DNA of 64,000 nucleotides from Eutreptiella sp. 'Long Island Sound 2002' (Eukaryota > Euglenozoa > Euglenophyceae > Eutreptiales > Eutreptiaceae), in the NCBI GenBank assembly GCA_964036045.1, contig OZ038401.1:33842397-33906396 (forward strand), in the 5' to 3' direction. The notes beneath the pieces are model-generated. The model did no database searches, had not been told where the DNA came from, and worked only from the letters and a program-made list of their open reading frames with translations. Positions 9,153 to 19,095 of this stretch are shown piece after piece. The position numbers and the translations under genes are program-made. The first letter of the stretch is position 1; each line of letters begins with the position of its first letter.

Positions 9153-10006
9153 CTTGGGTTTCGGATGAGGTCACCAAATTCGTTGGGGTGCTGAAACGCC
9201 AGTGGCTACTGTATGATTTGTCAGAGGATCTGCCCCCGACATGTTGGCCCTTCATCATTCCCAAAACATCCGAGAAGGTTTCTTTAATTTTCCGTTGCGT
9301 TAAACAAAATGGGTTGGATGGATGCACCCCCCCGAGGTTCTCGCTTAGGTCATGGGAGCAGTTAAGCAAACTGCTGGTCACGTTCTACCCGGGGGTGCCT
9401 TTGTATGGCACCCATATTGATTTAAAGAATGCCTTTTGGAGTTTTGTGCTCCCGGAATCGGCGCGCACGGTTTTTCGCCTGCGCTCCGGTCCTAGTGGGA
9501 GGGTGGTGGGGCTGGGCAGGCTGCCTTTTGGCTGGAAATACAGCCCCTTCATTTGCCAGCAAACGCTGGCACGGATCGTGGGAAGGGTGCTGCCCCCCGA
9601 TATCCTCCTGGTGCATTACCTGGATGATTTTCTTTTGATTCATCATGATAGGAGCTATCTCCGGGATAGCACGGGCAATGCAGTCCTTGCCCTGGGGCGG
9701 GAGGGGTTCATTGTCAGTCCGAAGAGTGTCCTGGAACCGGCCACCCAGTTGGTTTTTTTGGGAAAGTGGCTGGACCTCCTGGTTCGAATGGTGTGGTCGC
9801 ATGAGGTGGCCCACCTGCAGATGCTGGTGGCCTGGCTCCGGTTGGCGGTATGGCGGTCCCAGAAGAGGCTCATGCCGTCGTTTTTTGGGTTCCTGCATTG
9901 GCAGGTTCGGCCTCGGGGTGTGGCGTGCCCCTTCGCGGCGGGGGCCTATTGTTGGCTCCGGGAGGAGGGGGGGGGGGGGGGGGCACACTCCGGTGGCGGT
10001 TCTTGA
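9002..10006 (+). CDS. reverse transcriptase of YR element 2
   Basis: The RT palm and fingers are complete from about 9152. In order: CWPFIIPKTSEKVSLIFRCV (fingers), GTHIDLKNAFWSFVLP (motif A, catalytic Asp), GLGRLPFGWKYSPFICQ (motif B), VHYLDDFLLIHHD (motif C, LDD pair), REGFIVSPKSVLEP and TQLVFLGKWLD (motifs D/E). These are typical of DIRS/Ngaro-type YR retrotransposons. The frame is entered at the C11 run (9143-9153) and left at the G17 run (9967-9983), after which RNase H follows in the third frame. The reverse-transcribed RNA would be its own transcript. Confidence 0.85.
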   Translation: MAWVRWAATSSPRIFGSRRCRRVSMGRVCGTSMWRPPGSTVGVTPGRPPPPWVSDEVTKFVGVLKRQWLLYDLSEDLPPTCWPFIIPKTSEKVSLIFRCVKQNGLDGCTPPRFSLRSWEQLSKLLVTFYPGVPLYGTHIDLKNAFWSFVLPESARTVFRLRSGPSGRVVGLGRLPFGWKYSPFICQQTLARIVGRVLPPDILLVHYLDDFLLIHHDRSYLRDSTGNAVLALGREGFIVSPKSVLEPATQLVFLGKWLDLLVRMVWSHEVAHLQMLVAWLRLAVWRSQKRLMPSFFGFLHWQVRPRGVACPFAAGAYCWLREEGGGGGAHSGGGS

Positions 10007-10625
10007 GTCCGTGGTGGCATTGCAGACGGTAGCAGCTGAGCCCTGGCGTGCTCCAGTGGCCCGGATCCAAACCATGTGTATGGAGCTGGGGCTTCAGCGG
10101 GCTGTCCCTGTCCTCCTGGGCCGGTGGAGGGAGGGGCCTGGGCTGGTGCTTTTTGTGGATGGCGCCCATGATGGGCCCTCGTGGAGGATGGGGGGTTTCT
10201 CGGAGTTCCTGGGGGTGCGGTCCTACATTGCGCGTCGGTTGCGGGTGCAGAGCCAGCAGCCTGTTGAGCTGCAATCCCTTTTTTGGGGGGTCAGACTGGC
10301 GGTGGCACTGGGGTATACGACGGTTACCTTGGTAAGTGATTCGGAGGTGGCTATTGCCCAATTTTTGCAGGTGAGGGCCAAGAGTGTCCTGGGTGCCCAG
10401 CAGACGGTCCTGCGTGGTTTGGCGCGCAGCCTTGTTTGTTCTGGTCTCGTGGTGCGGGTTCTGTGGGTGCCGTCGATTTTCCAGCCTGCGGACCCGATGT
10501 CCAGGCTCCAGGGGGACTTTGGAGGGGATCGTGTCAGGGCGGAGCGCACGGCGTGGCTTGTGTATGAGCAGTTGCTGCGACAGCCTGGTAAGGTCGAGTT
10601 CCGTGGGGTCGTGTGCTTATGCTAG
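9645..10625 (+). CDS. RNase H domain of YR element 2
   Basis: The productive part starts after the G17 run at about 9984. Visible RNase H residues: Asp in GLVLFVDGAHDGPSWRMGGF, Glu in PVELQSLFWGVRLAVAL, Asp in TVTLVSDSEVAIAQFLQ, and Asp in WVPSIFQPADPMSR. The domain would remove RNA from the RNA-DNA hybrid. It ends at a TAG (10623) after GVVCLC. Frame overlap with the RT ORF is 9645-10006. The switch from RT frame to RNase H frame coincides exactly with the homopolymer. The domain follows RT directly, as in other DIRS-like Pol proteins. Confidence 0.8.
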   Translation: MIGAISGIARAMQSLPWGGRGSLSVRRVSWNRPPSWFFWESGWTSWFEWCGRMRWPTCRCWWPGSGWRYGGPRRGSCRRFLGSCIGRFGLGVWRAPSRRGPIVGSGRRGGGGGHTPVAVLESVVALQTVAAEPWRAPVARIQTMCMELGLQRAVPVLLGRWREGPGLVLFVDGAHDGPSWRMGGFSEFLGVRSYIARRLRVQSQQPVELQSLFWGVRLAVALGYTTVTLVSDSEVAIAQFLQVRAKSVLGAQQTVLRGLARSLVCSGLVVRVLWVPSIFQPADPMSRLQGDFGGDRVRAERTAWLVYEQLLRQPGKVEFRGVVCLC

Positions 10626-10775
10626 GGCACTGAGACTGGGGCAGAGTAGCGATGCCTGCGTGGATTGATGGACGGGCGCCCGGGGGGGGGGCGGGATTGA
10701 GCGTGAAGTGACCCCCGTGGAGGTTCCTGTGGTGCGGCTGCGTGCCGAATGTTTTGAGTGGCAGGTCCTGAGTAT

Positions 10776-10848
10776 CTTCGGTATAGTACAATGGTATCAT
10801 CCGTGGCCCCGGCGGCGGGGGGCGGGGGTTCGATGCCCGGAGCGGTGT
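10776..10848 (+). ncRNA. tRNA-like sequence in 3' region of YR element 2
   Basis: An A-box TAGTACAATGG (10784-10794) and a perfect B-box GGTTCGATGCC (10827-10837) are spaced as in a tRNA. The full cloverleaf is not convincing: the T stem is only partly paired and the acceptor arms do not match. It is therefore more likely a tRNA-derived internal Pol III promoter or primer-like segment than a working tRNA gene. Confidence 0.45.
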
Positions 10849-11131
10849 GGCTTGTGACGGCCCGCTATGGGTGGCTCTTGTGTTGTGGTTGGTAGATACT
10901 TGGGTACCATCTAGGAGGATTATTTATTGTTGGGATCTGGGATGAAGGAGCATACACGGGGGCCCGGCCCCGCAGTGCGCTCCGTCAACGCGGCCCGTCG
11001 TGGAGGCGACGGCGCAGGCCGCCCGATGAGCGTGTTGATGTTGGTGTGGGGCTGGGGAGTGTGTCGATTGCCTACCCACGGTATGCCTGTGGCCTGAGGC
11101 TGGTGGTTAGGGTGTGGGTTTCTCACCACAT

Positions 11132-11203
11132 CGATATCGTAGCATACTGGAAGTGCACGGGGGTCTCGTCACGGGGGGCGTAGGTTCGATGCCCACCGTG
11201 GAG
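11132..11203 (+). ncRNA. second tRNA-like sequence in YR element 2
   Basis: An A-box-like TAGCATACTGG (11140-11150) and a perfect B-box GGTTCGATGCC (11183-11193) occur about 355 bases after the first tRNA-like copy, in the same orientation and spacing. Four of five T-stem pairs form. No clear acceptor stem. Confidence 0.45.
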
Positions 11204-11514
11204 GTGACGGAGGAGGCGGCCCCTTTATCTTTGGATGTGCATTTTGCCGGGCCTGCTTTGGTTTTTTTTTTAGGCGTGCAAGGTTGAGGGGGCGGGGGGG
11301 GGGGGGGGCTGTTCCCCTTCCTTGTTGGTCCTGAGCTTGGTTGGAGAGTTGCCTGAACCCCTGTGTTTGGTTTGCCACTGGGGATGTGCCACACACCTCG
11401 GCGCCGTGACGGTTTTTGTCGCTTGGCCGGCCTAGAGGGTAGTACACCCAGTCTGAGTTACATGATTTGTCCTGTTTTGGTGCAGTGTGTTCCTACCCCC
11501 TTGGCAAACCCTTG

Positions 11515-11566
11515 TTTGTGCTCAAACAATTGTTTGCCTTTTCATTCTCAGGCAGTTTTCTGTCCG
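11515..11566 (+). repeat. YR element 2 internal direct repeat, right copy
   Basis: This copy is identical to 6180-6231. It is preceded by CACCCAGTCTGAGTTACATGA (from 11447), a motif that recurs at the element's right end (11948-11960) and at 29787. Confidence 0.85.
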
Positions 11567-11960
11567 CCCACCCACCCACTCACGGGGGGGATTGCTGAAG
11601 GCTGACCGGGTTCCGGGGAGGGGGCTGAGTCGGCAGCATGATGGGTGCCTGTGGCAGGTTGTGTTGCTTCATCGAGCTGGGTTGGGCGGGTCCCGGGGGT
11701 TCCGGAGATTGTGCATGTCGACAGGCCGCCCCCCTTTCCAGGTTTATGTCCTGAGCAGGGGTTGTACAGTTGCCCGACAGTGTGTGTCTGCCCACCCCCC
11801 CACCCACGGGGGGTACGGGATTTGTCTGCTTGTCTAGTTTGGTCTCCCCCCGCCTAGGGGGGAGATGTCGGTCACTATCGCCTCCGGGCCCTAGTGAGTG
11901 CGACACTATGGGCAGCGCTGTCCCCTATGGCACTGTCGGTGTCTGGCACACCCAGTCTGA

Positions 11961-14033
11961 GGTCAGGGTCTGGGACAGGGCATGCTTTGCAAAACCTGCG
12001 CACGCCTAGTACTAATGTTAGCTCTCCACAATATGACATAGGAAGTCCAGCTTGGGCGTCTTCACCACAGGGGACGCCTATGTCTGAATTTTCAGGATGA
12101 TGGCCTGAGGGTCCTGTGACACTCCCCTTCACCGAAAACAATCCTACACTCTTCCTCAAAGGTCGTTTGTCTAGATGGCTACACTTGATCATCATAGTAT
12201 CAGCAACCCTGCAAGGTGTAGCATCTACCCTGATAACCGGCGAGTGCCTTACTGTATTGTATGATGGAAACCCATCGCCTTACTGTATTGTATGATGGAA
12301 ACACATCGGTGTGTTGACAAAATAAAGGCCAATATAGATAGGGATGGCATGGTTCCATGAACACAAGTGAAGGATGCTTGAACTGCCGAACATTGCTGCA
12401 TATGCATACCAGGATGTGCATGTGTGGAGCTCTTTGTGACCTGCTTGCGGCCCTTGGAAAAGGACAGAAGCCCGAGGGCGCCCAACCTGTGCTGTGCGAT
12501 GAAAACACCCAGGTGTTGACAAAGTACAGGCCAATATAGGTGCAAGCAACTGCATGGTGGCACACGTATCATAGTGATGATCTCAGTGGAACTGCCGGAC
12601 ATTGCTGCATATGCATACCAAGACGTGCATGTGTGGAGCACTTTGTGACCTGCTTGCGGCCCCCTGCCCTGGTTCACACCTCCTGCCCGTGGGTGAGCGG
12701 CAATCCACTACATGGACCAAGCTCAGATGAGCTCTGAGGGCATTGCAGAAAAAGCGCCCAGGACTACCATTGCCTGTGACTGATTCTGAAGTGGTCTACT
12801 TAGGCTTGAAAGGTAATTGTGAAAAATGGAAACAACACAAGTGGGTGGATTCTAGGGGGCCACTGGCACACAAAAATTAATGGATTGAGCTCTGGGACCA
12901 GTGGCTCCTGTTGGGAGAGTATCAGTGTGCAGTGGGTCCCATCGCACGTGGGGGTGGAGGGGAATGAGCAAGCAGATAGGCATGCAGCAAAAGTGGGAAA
13001 GTGCTCTTTGCGGCAGGTCACTATTCAAAAAGAAGTCACAGACATTTGGTCAAGGCTGGGGTTGGAGGTGATGCCAGATGCCCTAGACAGTGACTCTGAC
13101 ATATCAGGAGGGTCCAGGGTGACAGAGGATGATTCTTTGGGGGAGGAAGTACAGCTGCCCAGTGAGACACAACCTCTTAAGCGACCAAAAATTTTGCCCT
13201 AACCCAGTCCAAGAAACATTTGATAGCCGAGTTATCGGCGAACTCAAGGCAACATTCGGAACTGGCGAGCAATGACTGTAGGCCTGTGTCGTGGGGGTGT
13301 CCGGCGGCTGTATCTGGCGCTTCATTCCCTGGTTCACACCTCCTGCACGTGGGTGGGCAGGGGTGGGGGGTGGTGACTGGGAACGGGCTGCAGCATGCTG
13401 ACCCCGGAACAGAACTGTATCGACGAGATGTCCCTTTCTTGCTTGGGGTGTGGTGTGCAGAAGACAAATGTCAAACACTCTAAGGTAGGTACGTGTGCCT
13501 GTGAGGCATTTTTGCAATATCAAGCCCAGGCCATGAGTGAGGACCTGTCTGGAAAGGGATAGAAGGGTCGGCTAAAGCGCTTGCAGAGTGGGGACAAAGG
13601 GGAAAGGAATGATTGGGTTGAAGGGGTAGCAATGGTGGAGCTTTGGGTGACCGACCGTTTCTCCTTAGCACTGGGCCACCTCCACATCAAAACTTGGTTG
13701 GGAATGAGCATTGGCATTGGCAGAAGTCAGGAGGTGCAGTACAAAAAGCAAGTGGTGGCCCAGGGTTAGGTGGGATGACACAAGAAAACTGCATGTCTCG
13801 CGTGCCAGACGTATTCTTCCAATCCGCCTGACAATGGGACCCCATACTGATATGGCTGGATGCATTGCCCTGGAACAGACAGCTACGCCATTTATGCAAT
13901 GGTGCACCACAAATGCTGGTGCATGGGCCTCTGAATGGAATGCCGCTGGCATTGAGGACAGCCGCTTGCGAGTATTGCACAAGCACACTCCTACTGCTGC
14001 TGGAATGCTCCAGGGTGTGATGTGCCACCAGCC
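11961..14033. repeat. large direct repeat, copy B (2073 bp)
   Basis: The offset from copy A is 7887, changing to 7888 after a one-base insertion at the C run near 13401. After 14033 the zinc-ribbon-like ORF continues, so copy B is the uninterrupted version of the locus at its right side. At its left it begins immediately after YR element 2. Confidence 0.9.
12747..13202 (+). pseudogene. LINE-type RNase H remnant in repeat B
   Basis: Same content as the remnant at 4860-5315, including SVQWVPSHVGVEGNEQADRH in the frame of 12819-13202 and the upstream fragment TDSEVVYLGLKGNCEKW in another frame. It has the same frameshift and stop, so the decay preceded the duplication. Confidence 0.7.
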
Positions 14034-14424
14034 ATACACACTGCCCACCAATTCAGACCGGACTTGGGAAGAGGTGTGGCAATCAGTGCCCGGGCACTGG
14101 AGGAGCGTTGAGACGGAAAGCTGTGTGTCGAGCTCCATCGAAAGCTGCCCCAGTCACAGTGATTCAGAGACACTGACTGACGAGGCCTTGACGGAATGCG
14201 AATCGACAGCAGCTGACCTAGCCAGCAAGTACCCCGTGGCCGAGCGTGGCAGGTGTGGGCATCGGCAACATTGGGAACACATGCGTGGCAAACGTGGCTT
14301 TTCCTACTTTATATGCCGGGCCTGTGGCAACGGGTGGCGACAGCCGATTAAAACTTTGAAGAACAACCAGCAGACCACGCCTTCCAAGGCCTCGCACCAG
14401 CACAAGCAGCACGTGGAACACTGA
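13711..14424 (+). CDS. hypothetical protein with C-terminal zinc-ribbon-like motif
   Basis: A 237-residue ORF. Residues 1-110 are shared with the truncated copy in repeat A. The middle is Ser/Glu-rich (SCVSSSIESCPSHSDSETLT). Residues about 176-210 read ERGRCGHRQHWEHMRGKRGF then YFICRACGNGWRQP, a C-x-H ... C-x2-C arrangement that looks like a small zinc ribbon, with a basic tail after it. Upstream in the repeat is RNase H-like LINE debris, so this may be the 3' zinc-binding tail of a LINE ORF2 or an independent gene. Function unknown. The first codon lies in sequence that is open without a clear initiator context. Confidence 0.4.
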   Translation: MALAEVRRCSTKSKWWPRVRWDDTRKLHVSRARRILPIRLTMGPHTDMAGCIALEQTATPFMQWCTTNAGAWASEWNAAGIEDSRLRVLHKHTPTAAGMLQGVMCHQPYTLPTNSDRTWEEVWQSVPGHWRSVETESCVSSSIESCPSHSDSETLTDEALTECESTAADLASKYPVAERGRCGHRQHWEHMRGKRGFSYFICRACGNGWRQPIKTLKNNQQTTPSKASHQHKQHVEH

Positions 14425-16840
14425 CATGCTGCAGGAGTTGAAGTTGTCCACAAGCCAAATTTTCTCCTGCACATATCGTCTGCCACAGTGACCAGCAGTC
14501 TTGCACTTTCTGCACGCCACGCACCTTGTGGCTCCAGCCTGTGAGATGCAGCAAGCCCATTGGAGCAGAACCTATGTTCTCAGTTCCATGGCTAAAATCT
14601 GGTCTACTGCCACTGAATGCCGCCACTAAATATGTTCCCCCGTGCTCAGGGCTTTATACTATTGAAGAGGGCTTCATACTGTTGAAGGGGATCGAAACAT
14701 CACCCCATGCGAGAGAAGTAATCCAGCAGCTGCCCTGCGTTGCCCTGCGTTGCAGGGATCCACTATATCATATCAGAGTTACCCAATTTCCAAGAACTGT
14801 CTTAAGTACTCATTGAAATACATGTGTCAGCCCCAATCCAGCAGTCTCCCTTATTCCCTTCTTCCAAAATTTCGGTGTTTCATCATCCCATAGGGTGTTG
14901 GTATTCTACTGAAATGCTTTTCTCTTCCACAGGCCAACCCTGGGTGGTGGCATCGGCCACAAGGCAGTCAAAGTATTTCAACATCGAGGGTTTTCTCCTG
15001 TTAAACCCTTCCCCTCTCTTGCGTTTTTGGACAGCTATGTATGGAATCATGAACGGTATCAGACAACGTGGCGTGATTAATATCAAAGCGAGGGGATACT
15101 CCAGCACAAGATGCAGGCTGCTGTTAATTCGGTACAAAGCTTTTTGTTGCCGGTGCAGCTTGTGAAGTGCCACCCAAACCCAGGCATCCTCCAGTCAAAT
15201 TTTTGTAGACGAAAACCAGGGTACAATCCAAGTTTGGCCGCCGAAAGGCTGATGCTGACACTCGCAGCCGTTCAGTGCTGCGAGATTCCTACCATCCCCC
15301 CCCCCCCCCCCTCTGCCAATGGCCCTCCCACCCGGAATGAAGAATTGTGGCCCCCCCCTGTCAATGGCCCCCCTTTCAGGAACGAAGAATCTAGGCTCCC
15401 TGAAGGGTTTTTTGGTTGAAGAATCCCATGTTTTGGCTTATTTTGTGGCTGCAAAGTGTTGCCAGTTGGACATACAAGATTATTTTGGTCATGAAAGGGA
15501 AGTATATCATGGATGGAAGTGCTTGTGGTTTTTGTTTGAACAATATTGCATGTCGCGTGTTGCCCATGTTGGAGCTGCTTGGGCCCGGGGACTTCCAGAC
15601 CCTAGAGAGCAGACGTGTCTGTTGCCCATATAGGAGCTGCCTAGGGATGCTGATGACAAGAGAGTGCATATCCTGCATGAAAGGTGGGCAGCCAAGAAAT
15701 GGAAGGAAGTAAGACCTACAACCATTCAAAAGATGTGCGCCCAAGGGATGCATCCAAACAATGTCTCAACAGGATGCACAGGCGAGAAAATGTTCACAAG
15801 CCGGGGTTTTTTAACAATTTTTGATAATACTCGGAGCCAATGCCCCCCCCTCCTACATGCCAATGGCCCCCCCACCCGGAGGAATCATGGCCCAGGCCAT
15901 TGGCAAGGGGGGGGGATGTTAGGTCAAGTACTTGCAAATGCCTCACAGGCCGCACCAAGCCGCTGAGCGGCGCGCAGCACATGTGACAGCGCTGTCGCAT
16001 CAGCTGCACAAACATGGGACCAGTGTGAGCGTGTTCCTGGAAAATTGCATCCGCACACAGACCAGAAACAGTCCTATTGCTGCGTCAGTCTTCTTCTGCT
16101 TCCTGCATCTCCTCCCGGATCCGGCTGCACCCGCTTGGATGGCGTCTTGATCTACGTCCTTGACAGATCTATTGACCGATCCTTTTGACCAGTGTGCAGT
16201 CCATTGTCTCGTTTAACTGACGGCCAGATCCATGACTGTAATCGTGTGCTTTTCCACCTTCTGTACGTTCCCATACACAGCATCACGTGTGACTTCTGCA
16301 GGCGTTGTATTGTATGGGGCTTTCCCTCCATGTGACCCACCTCGTCCCCTGTCCTTTTGCGGGACCCGGCCTCTGCAGGTTGGAGCACACACAGCTGTAT
16401 ACTGCCTCTCTGCAAGGGTCATGGGTAGGCTGCGGGCTGCTGTCGAGCTCCCATGCCTTTTTTTGTCCTACAATGTCAGTCATGATCACGAGGCGATTCA
16501 AACCAAAGTAAGCTCCTACTCCAAAAGCCCGCCCTTTCAGGCGAAGTGAGTAAATTATGTACAGTTGCTCCTTCTACCACTGCTCTATATAATGGGCGTC
16601 ACATGCACGCACGCATGGTGGGTGCCTAAATGGCCAGCTGCAGGGTGAGTTCGCGACGGATGGGAACGAGTTTATGCTGTCATTGGCAAACTGACTCAGA
16701 ATCGGGTGTTCCTGACGCACAGCTGCGAATTCTGAGAGACGCCAAATGTGCAGCCCAATACTCATTACCAGCGCTAGCGATAGGGCTGATGTTTGTGCGC
16801 ATGCATGCCGTGCGGATTTCCCCTTAAGTGACAAGTATTC
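14425..16840. other. region without a supported gene
   Basis: Only short unrelated open frames. The most protein-like stretch is about 15411-15800 in frame 2 (VAAKCCQLDIQDYFGHEREV, then after a TAG RDADDKRVHILHERW). It may be a decayed transposase but has no motif I can name. Duplicated CCAATGGCCC-CCC / GGAAYGAAGAAT blocks lie at 15316-15392, with a related inverted piece at 15840-15910. Confidence 0.5.
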
Positions 16841-16845
16841 TTGTG

Positions 16846-16876
16846 TGTCCATGTCCATGTCCATGTCCATGTCCAT
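16846..16876. repeat. (TCCATG)n microsatellite
   Basis: Five near-perfect hexamers. On the minus strand they give a Met-Asp run. Confidence 0.9.
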
Positions 16877-18300
16877 CTGCCGGCCCGCAGGGCCTCTGAT
16901 GCACGTTCGTTCTCAACCATGGCTTTGCCACGAGACCGCTTTTTTTGTTTGATTGTCCCTGCGTACCGACGGATAGCAACGAACCTGAGTGCCCTGATTC
17001 CGGCAGTTTGGATCATGGGGTCGCGCCCATTCCGTTTGCCCCCGGGTGCTTGTAGAACAGTCGTCCGTGGCCCTAGGCCGCGGTCCGAACGGGTTTGCCA
17101 GTGTGTGCTCTATGAATGGCCTTGTTAGGCTCGAAAGGTTCTTTCCTGATCACCTTTTCAAGCTGCACCGGCAACCGCCCTCACCTGACGTCTCCTGCGT
17201 CCTGCACAATGCGATCTCTTGCACCAACCACTTGATTTCGTCAGATGGCATGAACCCAATTTTGTCACCTTTTGCATGCTCACAACCCACAAATGTACCA
17301 GGGGTGCAAAACGTCATAGCACAGCATAGTCCAGCTCCCAACAGGGCAGGCCACACAAGCTGCAAAGGCGCGGTGTGGTATGCAGGAGCGCTGAAGCGGG
17401 ACTCAATATGAATTGCAGCCAGCTGCATTTATCGTCGACCATCCATCACCATTTGTCCGAGCTGGTCCTGGTTTCGGAAGAAACTGAGCCCGGGTTTGTG
17501 TTTGAATCGGAGAAATGAAAGGAGGACCCCACCCCCCCCTCCTGAATTAGCTCTCCCCCCCCCCCCCCCTCCTCACACCCCCCGGGTCTGGCACAAATTC
17601 CCTAGGGGGAAGGTTAGATTTTGTAAAGGCAAAATATTTTTGGGGCATTTTAGGTACACAAACCCTTGGATCTGAGACGCCCCCCCCCCCCCCTCTCTCT
17701 GAAAACAAGCCTGGCTGAGCCATGACCAGCCAAGGGACGCCGAGGGGCAGAGCTGCCAACATGGTACCATCAGTGTGACCACGTGACAACTGATAGCCAA
17801 TGTGCAGTGATTTGAAGGTGATCGCAAGTATTGTGCGAAAATTCTCAATCTTTAGTGCTCATACCCGCACGCCGACCACCTCAATGTTTCCCATGTTGTC
17901 ATCATTGTGGCATCATGTCATTGTGCATGCAGCGTTGCAACCCTGCTTCCTGCCCCCTTTTGCGTCTACGGCCGTCCTGTCCAACACCCACTGGCCCCTG
18001 GTCAGATGGCCCCCCCTTGAACCATCTTTTGCATACAGAGAGTGCAGGGGAGGCAACTATATCAGGGCAATTCAACAGGTCCCTGCAACAGGTCCCTTTT
18101 CTGTGCTGTAGCGCCACTTGGGCCTTTCATACTGCGTACTATGGTCATGTGGCAGTGCAAGAATGTCACAAAAAACTTAGATTATTATATGGTGGACAGT
18201 GACCAACCATGGCTGAACATCGTCTCCCTATCCCTCTCCGATGTTGTTATTGTATGCAGGCTTTTGTGTGCTACATTGGGATGCCTGCGGGCGGGGCATT
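16877..18300. other. region without a supported gene; C-runs at 17555-17688
   Basis: No conserved motif seen in either strand. Two C14-class runs (17555-17568 and 17680-17693) stand about 125 bases apart, the first followed by CTCCTCACACCC and the second by CTCTCTCTG. Confidence 0.4.
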
Positions 18301-18301
18301 T

Positions 18302-18851
18302 GTTGTGAGTGCTTGCCCACTTGAACCCACATGGCTCTGATTTTGGGTATATTTGTGCTTTATATTCCCCTTTCTTGCACCAGCTCACCATGCAAGCTTC
18401 TCTTTTTGAACCTGGGCTTCCAGTTATTGTGGATGCTACAATGAAGGGACCATCAGAGACAGTTTGCGGTGTTGGAGTACATGAAGGGTGGGCAGATGGT
18501 CACGCACCCTTGTGCCCCCCTTCAAAGAATTGAGCTCTTCATCCGGTCCCCGTCTCCCTCCCCCGAGCTGGACACACCGCCGTTACCTCTGACTGTTCAT
18601 GAACCTTCGCATCCTTCATTGTTTGTGATAACATGGGTGTGAACCTGAAATTTTCATGTTCCCAAGGCTTTCTTGTGTTGGCGTGCTCTTGGAAATGTGG
18701 GTGGAGGTCAAGGTGCACTCATACCATTCGCGCGCACGTGTGTGTTGGTAGTTGTATGTGTCGCGCGCAAGCTGCGCCCTTGTCCAAGCTACAGTAGGTG
18801 TAGGGACCGTAATAGTTGCGTACATTGGCGTAGCTTATACAAGGGGGGGGG
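18302..18851 (+). mobile_element. copy of the GGCGTAGCTT TIR element, right part
   Basis: Two internal blocks are shared with the TIR elements at 42962-43693 and 47591-47988. 18304-18410 matches TTGTGAGTGTTTGCCCACTT ... CAGCTCACCATGCAA. 18620-18851 matches the segment GATAACATGGGTGTGAACCTG ... GGCGTAGCTTATACAAG followed by a G run. The right TIR (18827-18851) is present. I could not find the matching C-run left TIR upstream, so the copy is truncated or is a longer relative. Confidence 0.6.
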
Positions 18852-19095
18852 AGGTAACTACGGGAATGCCGTTCACACGATGGCCACGCAGTGCAAAGTT
18901 TTGTATGTCGGCAACTGCTTGAACCCTAGGGAATGCCATGCACGCAGTGCGCACGCAGTGCGAAGTTTTGGATGTCGTCAAATACTCGAACCCCAATTTT
19001 GGCCCCTTTTCACAAGTTTTTGGTTCCGTACCAGGGTTTTTTTGGCTTCCTAAGCATTTAGGATGTGGCATATTTGAATTGTCAACCATTTCCCC

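Larger units (their letters stand above)
6146..11960 (+). mobile_element. YR retroelement 2 (Gag, YR, RT-RNase H), 5.8 kb
   Basis: The element is defined on both sides by the ends of the two ~2.07 kb direct repeats. It begins TGTGACACTCCCCCTCACC and ends CACACCCAGTCTGA. All genes are on the plus strand in the order Gag, tyrosine recombinase, RT-RNase H. A 52-base perfect direct repeat is found at 6180-6231 and 11515-11566, consistent with the split or internal direct repeats of YR retrotransposons. The 3' region holds two tRNA-like sequences. Catalytic residues of all enzymes are visible. Open frames change at seven C/G runs. In classical DIRS and Ngaro elements YR lies after RT, so the order here is unusual. 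Confidence 0.8.
10626..11960 (+). other. 3' non-coding region of YR element 2
   Basis: No coding sequence is supported in this 1.3 kb. It holds the two tRNA-like sequences, a G15-type run near 11290-11308, the 52-base direct repeat, and a second CCCACCC-CCCACGGGGGG block at 11800 resembling the one at 11568. Confidence 0.6.
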
